Source: Sepioteuthis lessoniana (lineage: Eukaryota; Mollusca; Cephalopoda; Myopsida; Loliginidae). From it: 64,000 nucleotides of DNA. The stretch covers positions 36,336,883 to 36,400,882 of the forward strand of contig OY757947.1 in the NCBI GenBank assembly GCA_963585895.1. Direction: 5' to 3'. A model generated the notes under the pieces. It worked only from the letters and a program-made list of their open reading frames with translations. It searched no databases and had not been told where the DNA came from. The translations under genes were made by a program, and so were the position numbers. Positions 1 to 12,930 of the stretch are shown one piece after another; within the stretch, counting starts at the first letter, position 1; the number at the start of each line of letters is the position of its first letter.

Positions 1-220
1 TCTTTCTTTTCTTTCTTTAGTAATACGCTACATACATACTTAAATGTAATGTAGTTTCCATTTCTATTTTGAATTATAGAAACCATTTAAATGCAAATAT
101 ATTGCACAAAACTAAACGATTAAGTATTTTTCAAAACTTTATTAACAGTTTCCTTTTGAAATATATGACTTTCTATAAACTACATTTCTTTATAACTCTT
201 CCTTCCCTAAATTGATAGTT

Positions 221-243
221 TTTTCTTGTTTTATCGATTGCAG
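221..243 (+). promoter_or_regulatory. Conserved splice-acceptor-like site before the Z1 exon
   Basis: A pyrimidine-rich stretch ends in TTTATCGATTGCAG, with AG at 242-243. The same motif precedes Z3 (minus, AG near 20303), Z4 (AG 32643-32644) and Z7 (AG 57067-57068). Slightly changed forms precede Z2 (near 9055) and Z6 (near 42911). Retention in six paralogs suggests the 5' end of the final, coding exon. The donor exon was not identified. A second acceptor-like run (poly-Y then TTTAG) ends at 20. Confidence 0.45.
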
Positions 244-411
244 ATGTTTTTGCCCGAAGGATTTCTTCCATGCAGTATTTTCTTGGTTACCAGTATTTTC
301 AAAGAAATCCCATTGGAAACAAATTAAAAGAATATCTACAGGACACAAATTGTATTCTTTTAAAGGAAATAGTCTTCTGTATTTTGCTTTTTCATGTAAG
401 GTATGGCGTAT

Positions 412-438
412 ATGCAGATAAATACTGGTGAGAAATAG
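412..438 (+). other. 8-codon upstream ORF (MQINTGEK-stop) before Z1
   Basis: An ATG opens eight codons, MQINTGEK, and stops 16 bases before the Z1 start codon. The same short frame lies before Z3 (20112-20138, minus) and Z4 (32815-32841), and as MQINTGDK before Z7 (57238-57264). TGEK is the classic linker between C2H2 fingers, so this is probably a relic of an ancestral upstream finger. A translational role is inferred only from its conservation and position. Confidence 0.5.
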
Positions 439-454
439 ATTTTTTTAATAAAAC

Positions 455-1060
455 ATGCAAACACGCATCAAAGAAAAGCCATTCTCTTGCAAAATATGCG
501 GCTCATCATTTTCCACTAGATCTGAGTTCGAAGTGCATATACAAACACATTCTGACGAGAAGTCATATACTTGTGAAATGAGCGGCTCTAGCTTTTCAAC
601 CAATTCGGGAGTTCAAGTGAATATGCAAAGACACAGAGGAGAGAAACGATATCTTTGTGAAATTTGTCACTCATCCTTTGAAAAACAATCAAATTTAGTC
701 AGGCATATAAGAACACACACTGGAGAGAGGCCATATTCATGTGAAATTTGTGAATCTTCCTTTTCCCGAAAATCAATCTTGGATGAGCATAGGCGAACTC
801 ACACTGGAGAGAGGCCATTTTCCTGTGACATATGTGATTCTTCCTTTTCCCATAAATCAAGCTTGCGTAGTCATAGTCGAACTCACACAGGTGAGAGACC
901 ATACTCCTGTGACATATGTAACTCTTTCTTTTCCCGAAAATCACATTTGGATGATCATAGTCGAACACACACAGGAGAGAGGCCATATTCCTGTGACATA
1001 TGTAACTCGTCCTTTTCCCAAAAATCAAATTTGAACAGGCATATGAAAACACATATATGA
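455..1060 (+). CDS. Z1: C2H2 zinc-finger protein, 201 aa, apparently intact
   Basis: The frame encodes a short leader (MQTRIKEK) and then seven 28-residue finger units joined by TGE(K/R)(P/R)(Y/F) linkers. Finger 1 starts at CKIC. Finger 2 is degenerate: CEMS replaces C-x2-C and the first His is Asn. Fingers 3-7 keep C-x2-C-x12-H-x3-H. The array ends in NRHMKTHI and a TGA stop. Predicted base-contact residues (-1,2,3,6) for fingers 3-7 are KSNR, RSIE, HSSS, RSHD and QSNR. The start is the ATG conserved in Z3, Z4 and Z7. Probable role: nuclear sequence-specific DNA binding. No effector domain is visible in this exon. This and Z7 are the only arrays open from the shared start. The homologous 3' flank lies beyond the stop. 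Confidence 0.85.
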   Translation: MQTRIKEKPFSCKICGSSFSTRSEFEVHIQTHSDEKSYTCEMSGSSFSTNSGVQVNMQRHRGEKRYLCEICHSSFEKQSNLVRHIRTHTGERPYSCEICESSFSRKSILDEHRRTHTGERPFSCDICDSSFSHKSSLRSHSRTHTGERPYSCDICNSFFSRKSHLDDHSRTHTGERPYSCDICNSSFSQKSNLNRHMKTHI

Positions 1061-1560
1061 GAAATGCCATATTCCCTTGAAGCTTTTTGCTCTCCATTTT
1101 CATGTACGTCAATTTTGACAGCGCTCATGAAAAATCACTTACATATTGAATAGCATAATATAAAAATCACTCCCCCCACTTTTTTTGGTGATGGAAGTCT
1201 TGATTTTTCTAATGGTTGCTATTCTCCATCTAAGGTCCCTCAGTTATCGTGTTGACTAATCCACGGATAATTCTTTATCTAAAATAAATTAAAAAAAATA
1301 AAAGCCTATCCTTAAAATAAAAACAAAACCCAAGAAAGCAACCAATATACGAACGTAATTAATTCGAGTTTTACAACAATTTCAAAGTCGTTAATAAAAC
1401 TAATTTTTTAAAAGTTTAAAAGTTTTTCTTTAATAGTAGTTTTATGTTTGTGGCGTTTTAAACTTAACTGAATCGAAAAGTTCACGCTTCCTCTCACATT
1501 TGTTGATGTTAATGATCAGACCTAAAGAAAAATATCCAAGTTATATCCCTCTGAATTAAA
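1061..1560 (+). other. 3' flank of Z1, no gene seen
   Basis: AT-rich sequence holding the 3' flank shared by the Z3, Z4 and Z7 units. Z1 lacks part of it: the stretch present at 33785-34105 is missing between about 1135 and 1145. Short A-rich AATAAA-like runs near 1285-1310 could serve polyadenylation, but none is convincing. Confidence 0.6.
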
Positions 1561-1574
1561 ATAAAATAGTTTCC

Positions 1575-1700
1575 TCTGAGGGACAGTGCATTGTAGATTC
1601 GTAGGGACTGGATGACGGAGTAATTGACGATAGAGACGAGTTGCGAGAGATGATCAGGGAGATCCATGCGAACAGCGTGACATGATGATGATGATGATGA
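1575..1700 (+). mobile_element. LINE 3' tail fragment ending in (GAT)n
   Basis: A degraded C-terminal LINE remnant; the frame reads like ...REMIREIHANSVT. It ends in a run of GAT/ATG trinucleotides, the 3' end type expected of RTE-like LINEs. Homologous copies lie at 18372-18480 (minus), 34548-34665 and 58922-58978. Confidence 0.65.
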
Positions 1701-1729
1701 AGAATATTACTATTTCTTATGAAGATGTT

Positions 1730-1905
1730 GGACTTGTTCACTTATAAACCGTCTGTCTAAACTGCAAACACAAGTACAGATAGATATTTCGAACAACATA
1801 CATACACAGACACTTTAATGCAAGTAGGACTTGTTCACTTATAAACCGTCTGTCTAGACGTCAAACACAAGTACACGTAGATATTTCGAACAACACTGAT
1901 TACCA
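1730..1905 (+). repeat. 97 bp tandem duplication
   Basis: A segment beginning GGACTTGTTCAC occurs at 1730 and again at 1827. The same two-copy arrangement occurs at 34693 and 34790. Unit D has one copy only (from 59010). Confidence 0.75.
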
Positions 1906-2365
1906 TTCTGCTAACGTGTTCGTATGATCCACACACCCCACACACACATATACATAACTAAATTTTCGATCATTGCTACTTTGTTTTACCTTTCCCTCAT
2001 TTGTTTTCTGTTATAAAAATATTTGTTTAAACATTCTTTGAACATTAAAGGTAGTCTCTTTAGTCTTTTAATAGTAGGGATATTTCTCATGCCTGATCAT
2101 ACGTAGTGGGGTTTAATTACCACAGCTATTGGAATTTTTTTTTTCTTTTCCTCTTTTTTTTCCAGTTTATACCCATCATGAACGCAAAAAAAATAAAAAG
2201 TAAAAAATGAAAAAAAAAAAAAAATGAAAAAAAACCCTAAGAAATTTACTTGAACGATTTTCAGTTAAACAAATCATTGACGTTGCCTTAAAAAAAGTAA
2301 TCAAAATACGACGGCAACTGAAAACTTTTCCCCACTTTCCTCTTCTCTTTCTTTCAAAGAAAATG
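1906..2365. other. AT-rich spacer with homopolymer runs
   Basis: Contains a short CA-rich tract near 1934-1955 and poly-T then poly-A runs at about 2137-2235. No gene seen. Homologous to 59105-59470. Confidence 0.6.
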
Positions 2366-2370
2366 TTATA

Positions 2371-2575
2371 TCATCATCATCATCATCATGTCGTGCCGCC
2401 AGCACAAATATCCCTGATGCTCTCTCGCCACTTCTCCCTATCGTTCATCGCCTTTGGCAGGTCTTCAGGGCTACATCCCGTATCCTCACAGAGTTGTTGT
2501 ATGTATGTTCGAGCTGGTCGTCCTGCTTTTGCTCGTCCATATGTGGGGTCCATAGGAGTACATCACTTATATACA
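2371..2575 (-). mobile_element. LINE 3' tail fragment, minus strand
   Basis: Read on the minus strand, this is the C-terminal end of an RTE-like LINE (DVLLWTPHM..., ...ALKTCQRR). It finishes in a (GAT)n tail at 2371-2390. It corresponds to 17705-17912 (+) and 60268-60465 (-), so it was present before those segments duplicated. Confidence 0.7.
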
Positions 2576-2579
2576 TAAA

Positions 2580-2655
2580 TACACCCCCACACACATATAC
2601 ACATATTTATATGTGTACATACACACACACGCAGTCACACACACACATACAGAGC
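2580..2655. repeat. CA-rich microsatellite
   Basis: Interrupted (CA)n/(TA)n tract. Related tracts flank the same LINE tail at 17640-17705 and 60470-60540. Confidence 0.7.
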
Positions 2656-2929
2656 TACTATTGATACCATTTAATTCCTATTGCCCGATTAACTATTATA
2701 ACTATTATAACTTGATTTAGAAGAAATCAACTATTTATCATGTAAAATAGGTCTATTGCTTATTTGTAAATAATTACAAACCGGTTTCCTGATTATATCT
2801 TGTAAATTACGATGAAATCTACAGATTATCGCGTAAAGTATGTATTCAACGTTTGTGAGTATTTACAAAAAATATGATGAGTTTCAATGCAGCAAATAGC
2901 AGCAGTATTTAACGATACTGGCAATAGAT

Positions 2930-4560
2930 GGACATTTGTTTATGAATCTGCTGGGAAAAACTCTGTCAATGCCGTCATAGGCGCTGTTGGAATGCTTCTC
3001 AGTCTTTGTGTGCTATAATCAGTTAAGAGCATCGAGAAAATATAGACGAGAATTACGGTAGCTACGTTTAACGGCAACCCCAGCGAAACAATCATTTCAA
3101 TCTGTAGTCCTGCTAATTCTCCTGATGAAACGGACCTCATCCTCTGCTATAACGCGTTATCCTTCCTTTGTTCGTAGTATCTCCAAACACAACATTCTAA
3201 TCATCGGTGGAGACAGGAATGCACAAATAGGTAAAAATGAAAATAACTAATTTTGCTTGCATAGCCTGTCAAAGAGAAATGGGAAACATCAAACAGAATT
3301 CCCACTTGGAAATGGAATAACATGACTTAATATTAAATTCCAGAAAAGGAAGCGAAAATGATGGACCTATGCTTACACAAATAATGCTAAAGCACAGATG
3401 AATTACATCCTCATAAGAAATGGATTAATACCGCTTTGAATTGTGTGGCATTTTCATCTTTTGAAAATGTGTCTTCCGATTACAGAATTGTCTCAGCAAA
3501 GATTAGTCTGAACCCACGCAACAATAAAACGCAAACAACAAAAACCACATACTATGACTGGTTCTTGCTTAACAATAGAGATATTAGAGATAAATATACG
3601 ATAACTCCAAGAAATATTTTCGATGCTCTTCAGGAGATATCCTAAACACTTACTCCGAATGACGAAATTGAGAACTTGGTCCATACCCAAATGAAAACAG
3701 TAGCAGAATGCATACCAAACTAAGAGCCAAAAATGGAGTTCCGTTGCCAACATTAGCAGTTAAGAAAAACAAGACAGCGTCAAAACAGCATTCCACTATA
3801 ACAAAAGGAACCAAATTAATGTCAACGCTCAGAAACTCAAGAAGTCACAAAGCAAACTAATCAACGCATACCAAAAAGAACAAATGGAATACATTCAACA
3901 GATCAATCAAATTAGAAAATCAGAAGAAGATAGACAATCACGAATAGTGTGGCAGACAGTAAAGAAAAGGTGCCAGCAATAAGAACCAATGTACATGTGG
4001 ATAGCACATTTCAAGAATCTGCGGGGAAATCTTAAAAAATTACAGATAAACCTATCACGAAAATTATTTATAATCAACTAGCCATCTAACTAGGACAGTT
4101 TACCCAAGAAGAACTTGACGTTGTAGGAACATAAATTCAAAACAGGAAACCTGCCTGTCTTGATGAAATACCACCAAAAGTATGGAAGACAAGGAAATTT
4201 GAAAACTTATTGTTCCAATACAGCAACGCCGTATAAAACTAGAACACAATAGACAGATGGACAAAAGGTTACATCTTCCTTTTCCCCATGAAACGTGTCT
4301 TCGGAATTGCCAAGAACTACCAAGGCATAAACCCTTATTTCCATTGCGGCTAAAATTTAAAAAGCTCTATTACTCAACCGCATCGTATCAGAAATTAAGA
4401 AAATTCATTGGAAGAATCAAAATGGTTTTCTGAGAAACCGATCTACATCACAGATTTTGACAACTTTTCAAATGAGAAATAGGGACAAGTCTCCTTGGAT
4501 GAATGGCAAATGACATGAATTGTGATGTGGTTTGAACTTTCTTCGAGCTATTGCAATAAA
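2930..4560 (+). mobile_element. LINE subfamily II pseudogene (endonuclease and RT pieces)
   Basis: Heavily mutated non-LTR retrotransposon. Recognisable pieces include the apurinic-type endonuclease motif IIGGDRNAQIG near 3200, the SDYRIVSAKI-like endonuclease end near 3475, and N-terminal RT fragments. The latter include a LDEIPPKVWKTR-like stretch near 4160 and a NYQGINP-like stretch near 4320. Many stops and frameshifts rule out function. Paralogs lie at 16100-17460 (-) and 60810-62797 (+). The copy ends before the RT catalytic core. Confidence 0.75.
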
Positions 4561-4869
4561 CATCGGATTAATACCCTTTGGAAAAGCTATGAATCTTCCT
4601 TTATCCCTCTCAGAAATGTTTTTATGTAAAGTTTTATTTTACACTTGAATTTACCTTTTGAGCACTTTAAATGAGGAATGGATTGAAGTCCCCTTGACGT
4701 AGTTTCAAACGTACTGGACTGTTACAGGGTTTGAACTCCAGTCCCATTATTACATTCAATTTCTGACGAATAACTTTGGAAAAAAAAGAATCTCTATCTA
4801 CCACTCCCATATATGGATTAACTATTATTATTACTTTGCTTTCTCAGAAAGTGTTTTCACGTTAAATAA
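4561..4869. other. Spacer, no gene seen
   Basis: AT-rich sequence. A stretch near 4595-4620 resembles part of the SINE body seen at 23340-23400, but it is too degraded to call. Confidence 0.4.
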
Positions 4870-5300
4870 ACCACAATGGTTGAGATACTATTAAAAACGA
4901 AGAAATCAATAAGAAATATTACAAACACTTATATGTAGGAAATGGCAGACGGATAGAAAAATCCCACCCGGCTTTTCCTCACAGAATTTGTTCTCTTTGG
5001 TTCATTAGTAATTCAAAGAAATCTCGAAGTCAATCGAGCAAGATACATTCAGAGTTAGTAACGTCAGAAAACGAAGGAGTGATATCTTGGTGGAAAACAA
5101 ATATCGATATTTACTTACGTAGTTCTTTTTTAGCATATAGCATTTTCACGAAAATAGCAATTTATGGATCAATGGGGAGGGTACATAATTATGTAAGTCT
5201 AAAGTAAAAACTCCATCTATTAGGAGTGTGAGGACATTTTTTTGAAGAAGATAGAGAACGAACTCTGATGGAAAAGTAGTCTTAAGTAACTTAGAAGCAA
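4870..5300 (+). repeat. Relic of the ZNF 5' non-coding module
   Basis: Contains the recurring phrase ATATCGATATTTACTTACG near 5105 and the stretch at 5175-5270 that recurs at 35150-35230. No ZNF exon is attached. It sits between a LINE relic and a LINE tail. Confidence 0.55.
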
Positions 5301-5329
5301 ACTTTCTCTAAAGACCTTACACATGGACG

Positions 5330-5505
5330 CGGGAGGGTTAGCCGACCAGGACATTATTTCTCTGCGGACACTAGATGTTGTTTAGCAGACTTGCCAGGAA
5401 CGATTGATGATAGGGACGGTTGGTGAGAGAGAGGGAGATAGAGAGAGAGTCAATGAATTTTGTGCTGACAATGTGACTTCATGATGGTGATGATGATTTA
5501 TTTTC
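5330..5505 (+). mobile_element. LINE 3' tail fragment ending in (GAT)n-like repeats
   Basis: Resembles the other RTE-like 3' tails (degraded ...DRDG-WRE...) and ends with imperfect GATGATGATG. No counterpart was recognised in block II. Confidence 0.5.
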
Positions 5506-5528
5506 CATAAGATCAATTAAGAATCCCA

Positions 5529-5865
5529 TTGGCACAATCATATGAGGTGCTAGGGCTTGACATAAGCAGTCGATTGATCGGATCGGACCTCTCTGACCGT
5601 CTGTCTAGCCCAGTAAGGACAAAAGGGATGTGTTGATAGTGACTTGACTAGTTGGTTACCGTGTCAAGACCTACTCAGCTACAAGGGAATCGTTCTCAGG
5701 AATCATGTATTGCCACCCACAGCTAACTAATTATCCCGTGGGAGGAGTTTTACCTCTCAACAGGAATGGAGTCACCGTATTCTACGGCCCGACCTGAATG
5801 GACGGAATCGCATTTGTGTAATCTTTTAGTCAAATACAAGAATATTTTATTGATCTCGATCGTTT
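5529..5865. repeat. Dispersed non-coding repeat
   Basis: About 340 bp that recurs at 36291-36700, where part of it is duplicated in tandem. It includes the phrase CCCGTGGGAGGAGTTTTACC. No coding sense is seen. It marks the start of clear homology between block I (5529 onward) and block II (36291 onward). Confidence 0.65.
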
Positions 5866-6030
5866 GATTTTGGAGTGTTTGTAAGATGGCGACCGAGATG
5901 TTAGCTCCCATTTTTGAAAATATAAACAACTTGAAAACACAAGACGCAACTTCCAGCATTTTGTCATTTGTGTTATATATCAATAAGAAATAATGGTTTT
6001 CATAATACAAAATGTCAATTATTTGTCAAC

Positions 6031-6291
6031 TCGACCGGCTCATTGGCCTACAAGGTAGAGTGTTCGCCAATGGTCCAGGAGACCAAGGTTCAATCCCAGG
6101 TCGCGTCATACCAAAGACTTTAAAAATAGTACTTGATATCTCCTCGCTTAACACTCAGCAATATAAGGTACGAATCAAGGGTAGTGGAACAATTCAGGGA
6201 AAAGAGAAGTGCCCTCTTTTACACCTCGGTGTAGTAGCTATTAAAAAGGGATCCTCCTGGTCGCCCTCGACTACGGTCGCCAACTTTAATT
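6031..6291 (+). mobile_element. tRNA-derived SINE with 12 bp target-site duplication
   Basis: The 5' head resembles a tRNA: a near-consensus A box (TGGCCTACAAGG) and a B box match (GTTCAATCC) near 6098. It is flanked by the 12 bp direct repeat TTATTTGTCAAC at 6019-6030 and 6292-6303. The homologous place in block II (about 36889-36905) has no insert. Target duplication and empty site together make this a well-supported insertion. Confidence 0.85.
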
Positions 6292-6303
6292 TTATTTGTC
6301 AAC

Positions 6304-7128
6304 TGAGGTTAACAAGGTGAGTTCCACTACAAAAAATGGTTTAATCTTGTATTTCCTTTAATTTATATAGTGGTGATTATTTTGATAAGGTTGAGGTTCT
6401 TTTTAATTTCAGGATTTGAGTCTGCGAATTTTCAGTTCGGTTTAATTTTTCTTCACCAATTTTAATCTTTGCATGTGTTGTTTCTCATTTTCTATTTGTT
6501 CTCTTGGGGCTTTTTTTCTTTTTACATATATATGTATATATTTCCGGATTTTTTTCCTTTTGTTACTCTTCTTTCACCTAAAAAAATCAATGATAGTTGA
6601 TATACCATAACATTTAGGTGACTACCAATCTTCCTCCCACCCTTGTGCTTCTGTGTGTGTCTTTGTGTGCGTATATGTGTGTGTGTCAGTTTTTTTTTTT
6701 TTCTCTTTTATTACTCTTTTATCCTAAATAATCTATGACAGTTGCTGTGCCATGAATTTCAGCTGACTTCTAATTTTCCTCCCTGGGTAATTGTATGTTG
6801 GGGAGGTATTTATGTCCGTCTGTGTGTGTGTGTATATTTAAGTTTTTTTGTGGGTTTGGATTTTTTTATGAAATCAGTTATAACATAAAAGAACAACACT
6901 TCCCACATAAAAGGTTATTAACATTAATATATTTTCAATGTTTAAGGATTCTTATGAAATTATTTTAGAAACAGATCCACTTGACCTATTTATGAGATCC
7001 AAACAAGTACAACTACTTAAGTCTGAAAGGATCTAGGATTAATGGCAATGAACGGGTACTCCATATTTCCTAAAACATCAGAACCGGAGCCTCACCATCA
7101 GATACGTTTTATTGTCATATCCAGGACT
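6304..7128. other. Shared flank, no gene seen
   Basis: AT-rich sequence with a (GT)n-rich stretch at 6645-6690. It is homologous to 39385-40075. In block II, a 2.45 kb piece containing Z5 lies between the parts that correspond to its two sides. Confidence 0.6.
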
Positions 7129-7279
7129 CCATGCAATCGTTATTGTCTGTACATGGTACCAGGATATTTGAAGTGATCAAAAAAGAAGAATCACGTTCAA
7201 CAGAAGTTTTGTTTTATCCAGTGGGATTTTTCGTGTGCACCAGTAAACGTGACATATTTGAAAATAGCGAACTACAAAT

Positions 7280-8814
<1,535 letters not shown>

Positions 8815-9904
8815 ATTTCATTAGAATTTCTCACCCGGATAAGAAGACCAAGCGATTTTACAAAATATTTCTCACCAGTATTTATCTGCATACACGCCAC
8901 CAAACTATGAAAGAAAACCCAGTCCTTCCTTCCAAAGAACATAATTTATCCCTGTAGATATTCCCATATTCGTTTCCCATAGGGTTTCTTTGAAAATCCC
9001 GCCCTTCAAGAAAATACGGTATCCAAAGTCAAGATATTCTTCACGTTAAAATCTATAATAGATAAAACAAGAGAAAACTATCAATTAAGAGTTGGAAAAA
9101 TAAGAAAGAAATGCAGTTCATAGAAGTCATATATTTCAAAAAGAAAGGTTTTTGCAAGTTTTGGAAAAATACGTTATCATTTTTTTTGTGTATGTATTAA
9201 ATTTGAATTGAAATGGGTACTGTTACTCAAAATCGAAAAGGAAACTACATTCCATATTAGTTTGCATGGAGCGTATTACAAAAGAAAGAGAAATCCGATA
9301 TAGAGTCTCTCTTTTTCCTTCTGAGGACGATGCTCCGATGAAAACCTGCAATTCAGTTATACCATGTTTTATATATATATATATATATAGTGATTTTACA
9401 ACGATAATTCAGTTTTCAAATGAAATTAAAAACTTGAGTAGGATTATTTACAGACAAAAATACAGTAAAATATTCAGCCTAAGTAAAAAACGAGGCCCCC
9501 CCCCGTCACAAAAAAGGGTAGAAACGAATACCTAGATGAGCCTCCTCCTTCCCTCTCCATTCCAAGCAATAGCCCAACTAACTTCTATTTAAGTCCATAA
9601 AATCACATGAGACAAAACATGATAAACCAAGCTAGGACAGAAGGCCCATGTTCCACCCAAAGACAAGAGGCAAAAACTGGTCAGTAAAATCATATTGTTG
9701 TTCACTATACTATCATTTAAAACGCATGTAGGATTTTATTTAAAAATTGTATTTTCGTTGTAAAATTACTGCAGTACAATATGTGTGTCTTCTATGTAAA
9801 GGCAATTTTACCGTAAATACAAATTGATATTCAATCTGGTCAAAGAAACTAACACTATTAGAACCCAAGAACCTAAGCAAACGTTAAATCCAATGCCTGT
9901 AATG
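8815..9904 (-). other. 5' leader region of Z2
   Basis: Homologous to 42672-44110, upstream of Z6. It contains the acceptor-like site near 9050-9072 (minus strand, TATTATAG form), the in-frame relic MQINTGEKYF at 8860-8895 and a short (AT)n tract at 9370-9390. The gap at 9768-9771 (ACTG) is the empty site for the 2.07 kb insertion at 44115-46182. No separate gene seen. Confidence 0.6.
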
Positions 9905-12900
9905 ATCGATTAGTTCGATCGGGGAACTACTGCTGCTCATCTATGAGAGTGGCTTCTATAGATGAGAATAAAGTCAGCCACTGAAAGTTAACCATGACCC
10001 ACACTCAAACCAAATGTCCAAACCGCATTGCTGTTCGTGCGGGTAAAAAAGGGGCACGTCCTGCTGAGGTTGGAGTCCAAGCCTCAGTGTTCGAAAATTT
10101 AGCTTCAGAGCTTAAACAACAATTACTAAAATGCAAAGACACAATACAAATAGCAACATTTAACGTCAGAGCCTTAAATAGAATGGGACAACTACCGGAG
10201 CTTATTGCATCTGCCATAGATTATAACATAGACATAATATGCATCCAAGAACACAGATACACACATAGTGAAGTTATTAAATATCAAGATAACGGCAATG
10301 GATGGACGCTAGCCACTGCATCAGCATGGAAAAACTCTGTCAATGCCATCATAGGAGGAGTAGATATACTTATAGAACCACGAGCCCTAAAATTTCTAAA
10401 TAGCAAAGACAAAATACACCCAAGGATAATGGTAGCTACTTATAAAGGCAACCTCAGTGCAACAATCATCTCCTGCTACCGCCCTATCAATGTTAGTGAA
10501 GACACTGAACTCATCGCCTTCTACGTTGAGCTCACCTCTCTTGTTCATAGCATACCTAAACAACGTTCACGTCATGGGTGGAGACTTGAATGCCCAAATA
10601 GGGAAAAACGGAAACCATAAATACAGCCGACACAACTCGTCAAACAGAAATGGAGAATATCTAACAAATTTCACGATAGAAAATACATTAACAAATCTCA
10701 GTACAAAAAAGGAGAGACAACAAAGGAGCGACTCATACGTAAACAATATCTATGCACAGATAGACAACGTCTTTATAACAAGAAATTGAAAAATAGCGCA
10801 GTGAATTGCAAAGCTTACTCCGATTTCCTCGGTGTGACCTCCAATCACCGAATTGTCTCGGCAAAAATACCACTGACACTACGAAAGAATGCCACCCGAA
10901 CAACGTCCACCATAGACTATGACTTGGCCCTTATTAATAACAAGGATATTAGAGATAAATTTGGGATAGAATTAAAAAACTAATTCGATGCATTACAGGA
11001 GAAGACAGAAACACTTACACCGAATGACGAATATAAGAATTTCATCAACGCCCACCTAGAAGCAGCAGCAAAATTCATACCAAAAAAACATAGAACTAAA
11101 TCTAGAGTCCCATGGGAGACATTAACTGTTAGAGAAAAACGTGCAGACGTGAAAACTGCCTCCAAATGAAATGGGAAGAAGCCAATGAACTGAAATGCCC
11201 TGAAACTAAAAAAAGCACAAAATGAATAAGCCAACATATACCTAAAAGAACAGACAGAATACATACAAAATCAGATAGATAAAATTAGAGACTCTGTGGA
11301 AGGCAGACAATCTAGGATAGCATGGTAAGCGAAAAACGAAGTGAGCAGAAGGAAGAGCACTGCCAAAGCTAAACTGAAAGCTACTAACCAACACGGACGA
11401 ATAAAACTGTGGAAACAGCATTCCGAAATTCTGCTAGGAAACCCACCGAAAGTTACACATGAACCAATCACGACAATTATTAGTTAGCAATTAGACATCA
11501 AACTAGAACTGTTTACTCTTGAAGAACTCCACTCAGTACTTAGAAAAAATTAAAAATAGAAAAGCCGCAGGCCTTGATGCAATTTCCCCAGAAGTATGGA
11601 AGACCAGACAATTCGACAACATACTGCTCTGACACCGCAACACAGTTTATAATCAAAACCAAATTAATATTCAACAGGTCAACAGATAGATGAAGGGATG
11701 CATCATCCTTTCCTCCCCCAAAAAAATACGACTTCGGATTAGCAAAGAACTACCGATGTATAACAAAATATACAATGTTCTACTACGCAACCGCATAGAA
11801 CCCAAAATTGACAACATTCTTAGGAAGAAATAAAATGGCTTTCAGAGAAATAGATCTATGACCTCACAAATATTGACTATCCATAGAATCCTTGAAAGAA
11901 TCGACTCGCATACGGCCTTACAAAAGAAACCGTCGCAGGCTTCATGATTCTCTACAGAAACACCAAAGCGAAAGTACGTTCTCCGGATGGAGACACACAG
12001 AAAACTTAGACATTGTAGCAGGAGTACTGCAAGGAGACACACTAGCCCTATACCTATTAATCATCTGTCTCGACTACGTGCTTAGAACATCGACTGATAA
12101 AACCAAAGAAAACGGTTTCAAGCTGACAAAGAAAAGCAGCAGAAGGTACCCAGGAAAAACAATTACCGACGCCGACTACGCCGATGACATAGCTATTCTG
12201 GTAAATGCACCTGCCCAAGCCGAAACCCAATCGTCTGGAACAAGCCGCTGCAGGCATCGGCCTCAATATCAATGCAAACTAAACGAAATATATGTACTTT
12301 AATCAAACAGGAGATATTTCCACACTAAACGGTAGCTCTGAAACTAGTTGACAATTTCACCTATCTAGGAATCAGTGTCTCATCAAGTGAGGCGGACATC
12401 CACACACAACTAACCAATGCATAGACAGCTATCAATAGAAAATCGATCATGTGGAAGTCAGAGCTGACCAATAAAATGAAGCGCAGTTTCTTCCAAGCAG
12501 TGGTCGTGTCGATACTGCTATATGGATGCACCACATTGACGCTAACAAGACGAATGGAGAAAAAGCTTGACGACAACTACACAAGAATGCTGCAAGCATT
12601 ACTGAACAAGTCCAGGAGGCAACACCCCACAAATCAGTAAGTATACGGCCACCTACCACCAATCACGAAAACTATGAAAGTTAGACGAACCCGACATGCA
12701 GGACACTGCTGGAGAAGTAGGGAAGAGATTATAACTGCTTTCTTCCTATGGACCCCTTCACATGGCCGAGCAAAGCAGAGTGACCAGCTTGAACCTACAT
12801 ACAGCAGGTCTGTGAGGATACGGGGTATAGCCCTGATGACCTACCGGAAGCGATGAACGATAGGGAGTGGTGGCGAGAGAGGGTCAGGGATATCTGTGCA

Positions 12901-12930
12901 GATGGCATGACAAGATGATGATGATCATGT
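9905..12930 (+). mobile_element. RTE-like LINE copy I-a, degraded
   Basis: Non-LTR retrotransposon with an apurinic-type endonuclease and a reverse transcriptase. A Met at 9994 opens a frame carrying endonuclease motifs ATFNVR, CIQEHR and, after a frameshift, MGGDLNAQIG near 10575 and SNHRIVSAK near 10845 (usually SDH). RT pieces include KAAGLD near 11560, GVLQGDTLA near 12020 and the catalytic YADD at 12177-12188. The C-terminus (HAGHCWRSRE...) follows, then a short (GAT)n tail at 12911-12925. RT motif A (VDFTKAF in the sister copy) is deleted near 11905. Frameshifts and stops elsewhere confirm it is dead. The clade assignment rests on the endonuclease type and the trinucleotide 3' tail. Confidence 0.85.
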
